This document shows positions 1-8,303 of a stretch of DNA of 64,000 nt, one piece after another. Origin of the DNA: Nitrosospira sp. (GTDB lineage Bacteria > Pseudomonadota > Gammaproteobacteria > Burkholderiales > Nitrosomonadaceae). The notes below the pieces were generated by a model, which saw only the letters and a program-made list of their open reading frames with translations, had not been told where the DNA came from and did not search any database. How positions within the stretch are numbered: the first letter of the stretch is position 1; each line of letters begins with the position of its first letter. Where the stretch lies: contig JACDGV010000011.1 in assembly GCA_013821425.1 (NCBI GenBank), positions 30,342 to 94,341 on the forward strand, given 5' to 3'. Made by a program: the position numbers and the translations under genes.

Positions 1-159
1 ATAAACCAGTACATTGACATCCATTAAAAACATTAATGATCATCCATAATGTCGTTCAAACTGCGTGCGTTATCCGGATCAACACCTGGTTTTAGGCCTG
101 CCCCTGAGAAAGTTTCCAATTGTACCGGCTCCGATTCCATGCTATGGCGTGAAAGGAAT

Positions 160-1011
160 TCATCGCACGCCCTTGATCACCTTGCTTACCGTCGAATAAT
201 GAATTCCGATCTGCCCGGCAATTGCAGCCATGGAATAGCCGAATTCAAGATGAGCCTTGCGAATCACTGCATCGCGTATTCCTTTGTCCGCTTTTGTCTC
301 CGCAGGAAAAATAATGTTGAGCTCAGGGCGGTGCGCCAGGCGCTGAGCTTTAGGGAATTCCTTAAGATCGCCTTTTTTCTCAATGAGCGGCAACAGGCTT
401 TCCACAAAACCGTCGGCACCCAGCAGCACCTGTCCCTTTAAAGCAACCCACGGCGAGGGTAGGTCGCATCCTTCCGCCACGAATTGCGCATACTTGATCC
501 GGGCGGCCGCGCGATTTTGTCCAAATTGGCTCAATAGCCAATCGGCATAAAGCCATTGTGGCGTGACTATTGCACCTATCATGGCTGGATAGCTGCTCCA
601 CCCATGCTCTGCAGGATCTTGTACCATCTTCGCCCGCACAGGGTTCAGCACCACGTAGCGGCAGAGCTCCAGCAGATAGCTCTCGCGCTCCACCAGAATA
701 GCTTTGAAGCGCCCCTGAAAAACATGGCCAATGCGCCCGTGGCGGCGATTAAATCGCTGGGTATAAATTCCATTCAGTTGGCGCATCCCAGCAGAAAGAT
801 TGCCTTTTGGCGTCTCGATCAGCAAATGGTAGTGATTGTCCATTAGGCAATAGGCGTGGCAGAGCCAGCCAAACCGCGCCACGCATTCCGCCAGCACATC
901 CAGGAACAAGCTTCGACCCTCATCATCAAGAAAGATTGCCGCCCGTGCATTGCCACGCGCCGCCACATGATAAATGGCACCGGCAAATTCTAGTCGTAGC
1001 GGTCGGCTCAT
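160..1011 (-). CDS. REP-associated tyrosine transposase (RAYT, Y1_Tnp family)
   Basis: This 283-residue protein belongs to the IS200/IS605-like single-strand transposases that act on REP-type palindromes. The start MSRPLRLEF and the AIYHVAARGN segment are typical. The metal-binding HxH motif is visible as DNHYHLL near residue 58, and the catalytic Tyr region follows in RFKAILVERESYLLELCRYV. The last 60 or so residues form a DnaA-like helix-turn-helix (AIAGQIGIHYSTVSKVIKG), an extension common in chromosomal RAYTs. Length is normal and the frame is intact, so it may be active. No terminal repeats of a mobile element are seen, but short palindromes lie just upstream at 1040-1054 and further off at 1759 and 1957. 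RAYTs are usually domesticated, single-copy genes. The family call is firm; activity is unknown. Confidence 0.9.
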   Translation of the reverse strand: MSRPLRLEFAGAIYHVAARGNARAAIFLDDEGRSLFLDVLAECVARFGWLCHAYCLMDNHYHLLIETPKGNLSAGMRQLNGIYTQRFNRRHGRIGHVFQGRFKAILVERESYLLELCRYVVLNPVRAKMVQDPAEHGWSSYPAMIGAIVTPQWLYADWLLSQFGQNRAAARIKYAQFVAEGCDLPSPWVALKGQVLLGADGFVESLLPLIEKKGDLKEFPKAQRLAHRPELNIIFPAETKADKGIRDAVIRKAHLEFGYSMAAIAGQIGIHYSTVSKVIKGVR

Positions 1012-1039
1012 GGCTGAAATGTAGCGCGATACGCCGTTA

Positions 1040-1054
1040 GGTCAATACTTGACC
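1040..1054. repeat. RAYT-associated palindrome, copy 1
   Basis: GGTCAATACTTGACC is a perfect inverted repeat (6-bp arms, 3-base loop) 29 bases upstream of the RAYT start. It shares a GTCAA...TGACC core with two further copies at 1759-1771 and 1957-1969. Short palindromes of this type near a RAYT gene are the expected REP-like substrates. That these are its substrates is inferred. Confidence 0.5.
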
Positions 1055-1104
1055 CTGTTCTTCTGTTTTTCAGAAACGATAACCAGCCTTTCAGGCTTTC
1101 GTTT

Positions 1105-1311
1105 TCAATTCATTCCCTCAATCAATGCTATATCTTTACGTAGCAAATCATTGACAATCTCATTAACCTCAACGCCTTTGGCTTTGGCTTTGATGGAGAG
1201 GTAATTCAGAACGTCGGGATCAAGATACATCGGTAGGTTTAATTGAGTATCAGGTTGATAAAATTTACCGCGCGAACCTTTGGAAAAATCATATTCTTCG
1301 TTCATCAGCAT
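1105..1311 (-). CDS. brnA: BrnA-like antitoxin
   Basis: A 68-residue protein with the ribbon-helix-helix pattern of BrnA/CopG antitoxins: a short strand (QLNLPMYLDPDVLNYLSIKAK) followed by helices ending EIVNDLLRKDI. It should bind and neutralise BrnT and repress the shared promoter through its DNA-binding fold. It lies directly downstream of brnT. The ATG at 1311 overlaps the brnT stop, and a second in-frame ATG at 1305 forms an ATGA overlap with the brnT TGA, so translation is probably coupled. The toxin-first order is the usual one for this family. Confidence 0.85.
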   Translation of the reverse strand: MLMNEEYDFSKGSRGKFYQPDTQLNLPMYLDPDVLNYLSIKAKAKGVEVNEIVNDLLRKDIALIEGMN

Positions 1312-1595
1312 TCCTCATATTGACGTTGTTCACGCATAGTCGCTTTTCGGGCAGAGATAACGCGAATCGTGGCGCTATCTTCATGCTCCTTAAAAGGGTG
1401 TATCACAACGAGCATGGTCCCATCGTTCGTTTTACCGAGTGTCACCCCATGTTCCTCGGCCTCACTGTGCTCACTGTCTAAAATTACCATCTGTAACGGA
1501 TCAAGAAAAATCCTGGTAGCCTGCTCGAAGCTGACACCGTGCTTATTAATATTGGTTGTAGCCTTATTGAAATCCCACTCGAAATTATAGCGCAT
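1305..1595 (-). CDS. brnT: BrnT-like ribonuclease toxin
   Basis: A 96-residue protein matching the BrnT family, a RelE-like ribonuclease fold that cleaves RNA and arrests growth. The start FEWDFNKATTNINKHGVSF is the family signature (the usual form is FEWDxxKAxxNxxKHGVxF), followed by the conserved EERxxxLGxT-like region (here EEHGVTLGKT) and the C-terminal IRVISARKATMREQRQYE segment that contains the basic residues of the active site. All key parts are present, so the toxin is probably functional. It is the first gene of a two-gene unit with brnA. Confidence 0.9.
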   Translation of the reverse strand: MRYNFEWDFNKATTNINKHGVSFEQATRIFLDPLQMVILDSEHSEAEEHGVTLGKTNDGTMLVVIHPFKEHEDSATIRVISARKATMREQRQYEEC

Positions 1596-1758
1596 CCTAT
1601 CTCCCTTACGGACTCGAGCACAATCGTCTATCGAGTCGAAACCGGCGATTGTCTATCATGGACAATTTCTATCAAGCTCAGGGATATACAGCCAAGGTGT
1701 AGCGTACTCTAGCGTAAAGTGCAAGTCATGAGCGAAGTGTAGCGTAGCAACCAGTTAT

Positions 1759-1771
1759 GTCAAGACCTGAC
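1759..1771. repeat. RAYT-associated palindrome, copy 2
   Basis: GTCAAGACCTGAC, embedded in TATGTCAAGACCTGACCCC. It is an imperfect palindrome that shares its flanks (ATGTCAAGAC, TGACCC) with the copy at 1957-1969. Confidence 0.5.
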
Positions 1772-1956
1772 CCCTTTATTGTGTTGCTGTTATTAGGTGT
1801 TTAGCCCTTGGGGAAGCCGTGAACAAGCCGAAATTTGGAGGTTTCATACGGAATGGGAAACAGCAACTGGGCAGTTAGTGGCAGGAATGATGTTTAGAAT
1901 CGTCTACATTTCTATGGGATAAGGCAAGCAGGAGAAACATTTATCGGGTTCCCTAT

Positions 1957-1969
1957 GTCAAGACTTGAC
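1957..1969. repeat. RAYT-associated palindrome, copy 3
   Basis: GTCAAGACTTGAC is a perfect 13-base palindrome in the context TATGTCAAGACTTGACCC, almost the same as copy 2, and ends 14 bases from the 3' end of the last eCIS-operon gene. Confidence 0.5.
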
Positions 1970-1983
1970 CCTTTTCTTTCCTG

Positions 1984-2640
1984 CTATTCTCCGTCATTTT
2001 GCTTGCGCGAATGCCTGAAGGACTTCGATAAATCATGCAATCTATCGGGAAGAGTGTCCGCTTGATTGCTGACCGAAAGACCGTGCTCACGCAGAGTTTC
2101 GAGTATGGATTTGAATTGTGTACGGGCTGCTTGCAAATCCTCGGGCGATTGGGAGGTTGCATTTGAGAGGATCGCGGTAATATCGGCACCTATTTTTTGC
2201 ATCCCTCGGATCACCACTTCAGGGTCGCTTCGCAGCGAAACAGCAGGCTCATGCACTAGAGCTGAAAAGAGTGACAGTGCTGCTTCAATCTCGTTTGACT
2301 CACGCAAACGCTGAGCGGAGGTCGCTGCGGGGTCGACAGATTCTTTTGATTTAGCAGCAGCAGGCTTGCCTTCAAGTGTTTGTTTGAGGGAATCCAGAAA
2401 TCCACTCTTCGCCTTTTCCAGAACGTGCTCAAACTGGGAATCCAGCCATGCCTTGGCTTCCTCACCGGCGATCTCGAAGCGAATAATGGCGTCCAACTCA
2501 ATCTGCTTTTGCCGACTTAAGCCGCCACGGATGATAAAATCACCAATGGGCATACTGTGTTCCCTTGGGATAAGGAAATAGCGCGACCGAGCGAGATCAG
2601 ACCAAAGGACCTTGTCGTCATCTTTCTCCATAATTGCCAT
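1984..2640 (-). CDS. Hypothetical protein at the end of the eCIS operon
   Basis: A 218-residue soluble protein of no family that I recognise. It has no signal peptide or membrane segment. The first 80 residues are mixed strand/helix (WSDLARSRYFLIPREHSMPIGDF), then comes a helical region (EEAKAWLDSQFEHVLEKAKSGF), an Ala/Lys linker near residues 95-105 and a helical C-terminal half. The ATG at 2640 sits only two bases after a GAGGA motif, so the next ATG at 2631 (MEKDDDK) may be the real start. It follows the candidate deaminase-effector gene by 88 bases on the same strand. That is where an immunity protein or a cargo chaperone would be, but nothing in the sequence proves either role. Confidence 0.6.
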   Translation of the reverse strand: MAIMEKDDDKVLWSDLARSRYFLIPREHSMPIGDFIIRGGLSRQKQIELDAIIRFEIAGEEAKAWLDSQFEHVLEKAKSGFLDSLKQTLEGKPAAAKSKESVDPAATSAQRLRESNEIEAALSLFSALVHEPAVSLRSDPEVVIRGMQKIGADITAILSNATSQSPEDLQAARTQFKSILETLREHGLSVSNQADTLPDRLHDLSKSFRHSRKQNDGE

Positions 2641-2728
2641 TTCCTCGCAATAAAGGTTGAGATACCGGGAAATACCGACTGCGCGAGTAGCCGGTAGGAA
2701 TGAATCTCTGAATAAAGCTTAATGTAAT

Positions 2729-5700
2729 TTAACAGTGTATCGTCCCTTCGATCACAACGACTGCTTGGCTCAATGGTCGCCGGCCGGTTTTCTCCGCTAC
2801 CACATTTCCCGGTGAATTTTCCGGGTTAGGGAGCGCTGCTGTTGGAGCATGAATCGTCCAGCCTGCTCGAGCAAGATCTTGGATTGTGTTCCATGTCGTG
2901 CGATCTTCTCGCAAGAACTTTTCCTCATCACCATATAGCCGAGTCCAATAAATCTCTGCTCGCCTTAGCACTACCTGGCCGGTTCCACGTTGGGCTGCGC
3001 AAATCTGCCTGAGCATCCCAACGAGCGCATCCGAGCAACTCGAGCATGCACTGTAGTTAAAATTCCGCATCTCGATCGACTCTATATATTTTAAGGCCTC
3101 CTTGGCAAGCTCGGACTCGAATACTGCTGTTGTATGCGCTTCCGCATGGCTACCCCCCGTTTTTCTCGTTGGACTGCTGTTCCATGTCAGCAATTGGATT
3201 TCATTTTCCTGTACATTCACTACCCCTCCGCCCGTTGGAATAGTGGGATCAAGCCCACCCGAGGGAAGCTCTCTCGGGAGGATGCTGGAGAGATTGGTGA
3301 TAGGGTGATTTGAAACGAGGTGAAGGCGAGTTGCCGATTGCACTGTGCGTCCCGGCGGAGCACGTCCTCGTCCCAGCGTCCTTCTCAACTCGCCCAGTGG
3401 AAAGTACTCATCGTTCGCGCGAAAGCTGACGAGGATGCTCTCATCGGATTGCGATTGCGTCCGTATGTCGTCGGCACCACGCGCGACGATCCTGCGCTTT
3501 ACACGCTCAGTAGCGGCAGGAACCTGATTTAGCGGCAGACCTGCCGCCACCTCCTCAGCCATCATTTGAGAAGCCGCCACTTTCAGTTGCTCAGGATTAG
3601 AGTCAACGAAGGTCTCCTCAAAAACCTCGCACAATGGTTCCAGAATCTCAGCCAAGCTTTGTTCGACCGCTTCCGTCTCCTCGTCTGCTTGAGTAAATTC
3701 TTGACCTGCTTGCGGATCATTAGGTTCACGCTCCGCTTGTTCTTTTTCCTGCACGGCTTCTTGGGCATCTCGCTGCGTATTGCCAAGCGCTTGACGAGCA
3801 GAAGTAAGCAAACGCTGTGCTTCGGTGCGCCTCTCCTCAGGAACCGCTTCCAATCTTTCCTGCCAGTCATCAAGCTTAGCTGTAACCTCTTCCGGGGAAC
3901 TTGCCATCATGACCTTGGCTGAAGTACCTTGGACATTGATCCAAAGCCGGTGGCTTTCCCCCGCCGCGCTAAAGCTGATTGTTTTGCCCACTTCGCTATC
4001 GCCTTCCTGTCGTTGATCGTTCTCCTCGCCTTGCTCTCCCCCAATCCCAAGTGTCCGCAGCAATCCTCGCGCCCGTTCCGCGAGCCATCCGATGACCTGG
4101 TCCAGAATGCCTTCTATCCAATTCTGCATACCTTCGATCGTTTCCTTGATCTTGTTGGGGAGATCACCGAGGCCGATATAATCGGCAAGAAAATCGATCA
4201 CCGGTCCAATTAAACGGGACAGGGCGGTTTCAACTGCATTGGCCATTGGGCCAATATTGCCTGCCACAAGGTTGGCAATACCACCCACTACAGTCTCAAC
4301 AAGAGTGAAGATGCGGGCCGCGTTCTCGAAAATCCACTTGAGGACGCGATAGACCGCCTCGAGCGCCTGAAGAATGGCTCCAGCGGGGTTAAACAGGGCA
4401 ATGATCCGGACTGACACCTGTGTAATGAGGGCTTCCACCAGGAAACTCTTGGCTGCTTCCAAAACCTGATCCAGAATCTGCCGCGGATCGAGCCGATCCT
4501 TGATCATTTCAAAGATGCCCTGCGGGCCTTGTTCAATCAGGCTCGACACCAGTTCGTAGGCGCGTTCGATCAAGGCTACATTTTCTTCTCCGATATGCTT
4601 CGCCAGGAGACGCCTGATACGGGTCCAGGTGATACCCATCAGTTCCAGGAAGAAGGAAATGATGCTCTTGAGCGAAAAATCCGGGGGAATAGTTATACCG
4701 GCAGCCGCCAATCCAGCTGTTAACCAATCGAGAAGCCCTCCGATTAAGTGCGTTCCAACATTGCTAAAGAATTGCTGAAACCCCTGGCCAAGTGCGGTCA
4801 GCAGGTGGCCGGCAAACCCTACGGGATCTTCGGCAATATCGCTAATGACAGACTGGATGCGTGCTACAAGTGCCCAGAAGGATGCGGGGGGGATACCCAG
4901 GAGTTCGAGTAAACCCTCGATGATGAACTTCGCAGGGTCTTCCACGAAACGACCGACGGCATCGACAATACGGCCGATGATGCCCCCCGCCGCTTGTCGC
5001 AGAGAGTAAATCTGTTCACGCACTTCTTGTACCGATTGCGCTGCCCGGTTGGCCATATCCCGGTTAAAGTCATCCCGAGTCTGGATCGCCCGATCGTGCA
5101 AGCTATCGAGCTGTTCCCCAAATCGTGCCTGCTCTCCAGCCGCCCATTCCTGAAGTTCAGCGGGTAAATTGGAGAACAGTTCGCCAATATCGGTCCGGGC
5201 ATCTTCTATCAAGCCCTCGCAGGTCACAATGACGCCGTTGACATTACTGGAGATTTCCCGGATCAGGTCACATACGCCGTCCCCAAACTCGTGTTCGGCG
5301 GCTTCGTACTCGTCCGTGACCCAGTCCGGCAGACCGGTAACGTACTCCACAACTTCAAGGACGGCGCCTTTTGCGCCGGAATAACGCTCGTCGATCCACT
5401 CTTTGACCCGATGCAATCGTTGCTTGAAGCGCTCGGAAAGGACGGCTACTCCCGTTTCCCATTGAGACATGGCGGTGCGTGACAGAGGCTCTAGCAGATC
5501 ATTGACCTGCGTCTGTGCCGCATTGAAAATTCCCTGAGCCTCGGCACCAATTCGGGCCCGCATCTGTTCCTCGGATCCAACCATGTTTTGTTGGCCCGCC
5601 CCTATTTGGCCGATCGTGCTTGCGCGTGCCGACGCAAGCGCTTCTAATGCCCTTTGCTGCAACCCGATCATGTCCGTGCCGGCTCGGTCGCGAGCCGCCA

Positions 5701-7642
5701 TTTGTTCCGCCATCACCTCGGCAGGATCGCGTTCCGCCACACTTTCCAGTTCACCTTGTGCAGCCTGCGCTTCAGCAATGGGACCACTTTGCACCAACTG
5801 TGCGGGCTCTGAGTTCATCCCGGAATCTTGCATACGTTGCTGATTCGCTTGCACGTCGGCATCAAGGGAGATGTTTTCTTCGGGGACGGGCTCTGGAACC
5901 GCAGTCTCGGCATTGATAGGTGGTGCTGCTACCTTTGCTGCGGGTGGTTCTATTTCCTGGGCTTCTCTAGTTGTCTGGCCCTCTGGAGGCATTTCCAACT
6001 GATCGTAGCTGGACTGCACCCGAGTCGTGTCACTTTCAATCGCATCATTTAGCTGCTCACCTGACTGTCTGGCCATTTCTTCAGGATCAGCCTCAACCAG
6101 AGCCTCTTCATCTGGGGGACGCTTATTGCGAATGACTTCGCGAATTCGCTCACAAAGATCTTCTATTTCAGGGCTTGGAGGCTCGCGTTGCTCCAGCGCA
6201 GCAACGAGATTTCCTGCTGCACGGGCGTCTACTTCGGCTTCAGGCTCCTCCACAGCTTCTCTCGCTTCAGCAGCTGTGGTTTCCGCAGGCGGAAGATCTG
6301 TTTCCGTTGCGGTTGCTTCCTCGGCATTGTCTTGTACCTGGTGCAAACGTGAGCGGTCATCTTCTGAAATATCTGACGAGGGCTCAGGCAACAGGAGCTG
6401 GGGGCCGCCGGTATCAGTTACTCTGCTGCTTGGTCCCGCGGGAAAGGCTCCCGCTCCGGTTTCAGATTCACGTCCTGAAGGCCGTGTTTGAGGAGTGGCG
6501 GTACGCGGGGAAGAAGGCGTGCCAGTCTCATCGGAAGCAGGGGAAACAGCAGCGTGCGTTGGGGGTTGAGCTGCTGTAGGTAATGCATTAGAGCCGGGTT
6601 GAGGTGTAACGGCCTCAGACGGACGCCTGCTTGCTGGCCTTGCGTATCGCTGAAGGGAAGAGCTGGAAATGGATTTCTTTTCTTCCCTATTAGCTGTCGC
6701 GTCCCCCGTGGGGCTTAATCGAGCCGGCAAGTCTATATTGATTGAGTGAGGGGCACGCTTCGGTTGTAATGGCATGCCTCCCGTCTGCTGAACGACATGC
6801 GTCAATTCATGCGCCGTAAGCTCCAAATTAGTAGGACTACTTCCCGCACCAAAGTAAACATCAGAGCCATGAGTAAAGGCCTGGGCACCAACGTCCCGAT
6901 TCATCTTGATAGCATCGCTGCCGGTGTGGACGCGCACATGACTGAAATCCACCCCAAACCTTGGTTCCATATAGGAACGCACGGGATCAGGTAACGGGCT
7001 ACCTCCACCCTTGCTCCGACCGAGACGGGACTCAACATCATCCCCAGCCTCAAAACTGCCGTTTATTGAGTCGCCGGATTTGGCCTGGATCGGTTCTGTT
7101 TCTTCTTCGTCGCTGGTTGTTTGTCTTTGAAAGGGAAGTGCGGCGGACTTATTGAAGAACTTCGCCTGAAGTAACTCGTCTTTGTCCTCTTCCCTGTCGT
7201 GGTCTTCTTCTTTCTCTGCCCCTTGTTCCATTTCCCGCTGTACGAACGGCGTGATTGAGGCAGCAAGAGGCAGGGGCTTACTTTGCACAAGATGGGCCTG
7301 GTTCGGCTCTCCTTCTACTGCACGCGATTGCTGGACAGAGGCCAGCGCCACTGAATCGGGCATGCTCACCACTTGCCGAGCGACGCGGTCTGCTTCCTGC
7401 TCGTATTGATCATCCGCAGCCCCAACGGTCAGTTTTGGCTGAAGACCGATAATCTTGCCCTCAGGCGTGAGGTGTTTGGCTTGAATCAGCTGCGCTACGC
7501 GTCGATTGCCTAAGGTACGCTGCAATTGAAGGATGGGATTAGGTCCGCCCTGAAATGACCGGGTGGACTCGGGACGAGGCTCACGGCGCTCGATTCGCTG
7601 CTTTGCTTTCTCTGGTGACTCTGTTTTCGGCTGCTGAGACAC
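2729..7642 (-). CDS. DUF4157 eCIS cargo protein with C-terminal deaminase-like domain
   Basis: A very large (1637-residue) eCIS-associated protein. Residues 1-130 are a disordered, charged leader containing LQRTLGNRRVAQLIQA and the family phrase DDQYEQEADRVA. Residues about 205-290 form the DUF4157 (eCIS core) domain, with an HExxH metallopeptidase-like motif at 278-282 (HELTH). Residues 300-720 are Pro/Glu/Ala-rich, and 720-1240 are long amphipathic and hydrophobic helices (for example ASFWALVARIQSVISDIAED). The C-terminus has HAE at 1499-1501 and CSSC at 1533-1536, the zinc-binding HxE...CxxC signature of the cytidine-deaminase superfamily seen in polymorphic toxins. It starts at GTG, 15 bases after the preceding gene, without a clear ribosome site, so it may be coupled. 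The DUF4157 call is firm. The deaminase call rests on motif and spacing, and the substrate is unknown. Confidence 0.88.
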   Translation of the reverse strand: MSQQPKTESPEKAKQRIERREPRPESTRSFQGGPNPILQLQRTLGNRRVAQLIQAKHLTPEGKIIGLQPKLTVGAADDQYEQEADRVARQVVSMPDSVALASVQQSRAVEGEPNQAHLVQSKPLPLAASITPFVQREMEQGAEKEEDHDREEDKDELLQAKFFNKSAALPFQRQTTSDEEETEPIQAKSGDSINGSFEAGDDVESRLGRSKGGGSPLPDPVRSYMEPRFGVDFSHVRVHTGSDAIKMNRDVGAQAFTHGSDVYFGAGSSPTNLELTAHELTHVVQQTGGMPLQPKRAPHSINIDLPARLSPTGDATANREEKKSISSSSLQRYARPASRRPSEAVTPQPGSNALPTAAQPPTHAAVSPASDETGTPSSPRTATPQTRPSGRESETGAGAFPAGPSSRVTDTGGPQLLLPEPSSDISEDDRSRLHQVQDNAEEATATETDLPPAETTAAEAREAVEEPEAEVDARAAGNLVAALEQREPPSPEIEDLCERIREVIRNKRPPDEEALVEADPEEMARQSGEQLNDAIESDTTRVQSSYDQLEMPPEGQTTREAQEIEPPAAKVAAPPINAETAVPEPVPEENISLDADVQANQQRMQDSGMNSEPAQLVQSGPIAEAQAAQGELESVAERDPAEVMAEQMAARDRAGTDMIGLQQRALEALASARASTIGQIGAGQQNMVGSEEQMRARIGAEAQGIFNAAQTQVNDLLEPLSRTAMSQWETGVAVLSERFKQRLHRVKEWIDERYSGAKGAVLEVVEYVTGLPDWVTDEYEAAEHEFGDGVCDLIREISSNVNGVIVTCEGLIEDARTDIGELFSNLPAELQEWAAGEQARFGEQLDSLHDRAIQTRDDFNRDMANRAAQSVQEVREQIYSLRQAAGGIIGRIVDAVGRFVEDPAKFIIEGLLELLGIPPASFWALVARIQSVISDIAEDPVGFAGHLLTALGQGFQQFFSNVGTHLIGGLLDWLTAGLAAAGITIPPDFSLKSIISFFLELMGITWTRIRRLLAKHIGEENVALIERAYELVSSLIEQGPQGIFEMIKDRLDPRQILDQVLEAAKSFLVEALITQVSVRIIALFNPAGAILQALEAVYRVLKWIFENAARIFTLVETVVGGIANLVAGNIGPMANAVETALSRLIGPVIDFLADYIGLGDLPNKIKETIEGMQNWIEGILDQVIGWLAERARGLLRTLGIGGEQGEENDQRQEGDSEVGKTISFSAAGESHRLWINVQGTSAKVMMASSPEEVTAKLDDWQERLEAVPEERRTEAQRLLTSARQALGNTQRDAQEAVQEKEQAEREPNDPQAGQEFTQADEETEAVEQSLAEILEPLCEVFEETFVDSNPEQLKVAASQMMAEEVAAGLPLNQVPAATERVKRRIVARGADDIRTQSQSDESILVSFRANDEYFPLGELRRTLGRGRAPPGRTVQSATRLHLVSNHPITNLSSILPRELPSGGLDPTIPTGGGVVNVQENEIQLLTWNSSPTRKTGGSHAEAHTTAVFESELAKEALKYIESIEMRNFNYSACSSCSDALVGMLRQICAAQRGTGQVVLRRAEIYWTRLYGDEEKFLREDRTTWNTIQDLARAGWTIHAPTAALPNPENSPGNVVAEKTGRRPLSQAVVVIEGTIHC

Positions 7643-7657
7643 GAGCGTCTTTTAAAA

Positions 7658-8275
7658 CTACTGCTCGTTGGGATCTGATGCAGATTTTTCTTCCTTGCCT
7701 GCATAGCACGTGGCGCAGGTTCGCTGAAGTGAGGGACGTGGGCTAGATGCTGCCGACTCGTCATCTTCCTCGACGGATTGCCGCAGAAGAGAGCCGTTGC
7801 TCGTCTCGACTACAGGCTTCGCTTGAACAGTCATCTCTTTCTCTTCTGATTCTTGGTTGATTTCTATTTGCCGTTGGGCAAACGGGGTGATTGAGATGGC
7901 CAGAGGCTTAGATTGCAACGCCTCATTCTTGTCTTCTTCTGGTGAAATCGCTCGTTGCGCTGTCGCTGTATTCGAAGACACCGCGTCGGGCATGCTAATT
8001 ACTTGGCAGGCTACCTGATCGGCTTCCTGCTCATATTGATCGTCCACAGCCCCAACGGTGAGCTTGGGCTGAAGGCGGACAATCTTGCCCTCCGGCGTGA
8101 GGCGCTTGGCTTGAATTAACTCTGCTACACGGCGGTTGCCCAATGCGCGTTGTAAGTGGAAGATAGGAGAAGGGGAACCCTCGTGAGAGAAACGGGCAGG
8201 AACTGGGGATGACCTGCCGCGCGCGATTTGCTGATTTATTCTCTCGGACGGATCGGTAAAAAATTGCTGGGCCAT
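7658..8275 (-). CDS. Short eCIS cargo-leader paralogue lacking the DUF4157 core
   Basis: A 205-residue protein that parallels the first 200 residues of the next gene: LQRALGNRRVAELIQAKRL, TPEGKIVRLQPKLTVGA and DDQYEQEADQVA occur in both. It then ends in SLQRTCATCYAGKEE, a CxxC-bearing tail, without the HExxH DUF4157 domain that normally follows. I place the start at the ATG at 8275 (MAQQFFTDP) because a strong GGAGGGAGGG site precedes it. The open frame extends further upstream only through the decayed protease gene. It could be a truncated duplicate, a separate loaded cargo, or a chaperone-like decoy for the cargo-loading step. No catalytic motif is visible. Confidence 0.75.
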   Translation of the reverse strand: MAQQFFTDPSERINQQIARGRSSPVPARFSHEGSPSPIFHLQRALGNRRVAELIQAKRLTPEGKIVRLQPKLTVGAVDDQYEQEADQVACQVISMPDAVSSNTATAQRAISPEEDKNEALQSKPLAISITPFAQRQIEINQESEEKEMTVQAKPVVETSNGSLLRQSVEEDDESAASSPRPSLQRTCATCYAGKEEKSASDPNEQ

Positions 8276-8303
8276 AACTGTTCCCTCCCTCCGTGCAATG
8301 GCG

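Larger units (their letters stand above)
1596..1983. other. Non-coding stretch with short repeats
   Basis: No credible gene is seen. The stretch holds two palindromic repeats (1759-1771 and 1957-1969) and, at 1812-1829, a sequence very similar to the inner part of the terminal repeat of the element at 47822-48282 (GGAAGCCGTGAACAAGCC against GGAAGCCCTGAACAAGTCC). It looks like a landing area for small repeats between the toxin-antitoxin pair and the 3' end of the eCIS operon. Confidence 0.5.
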
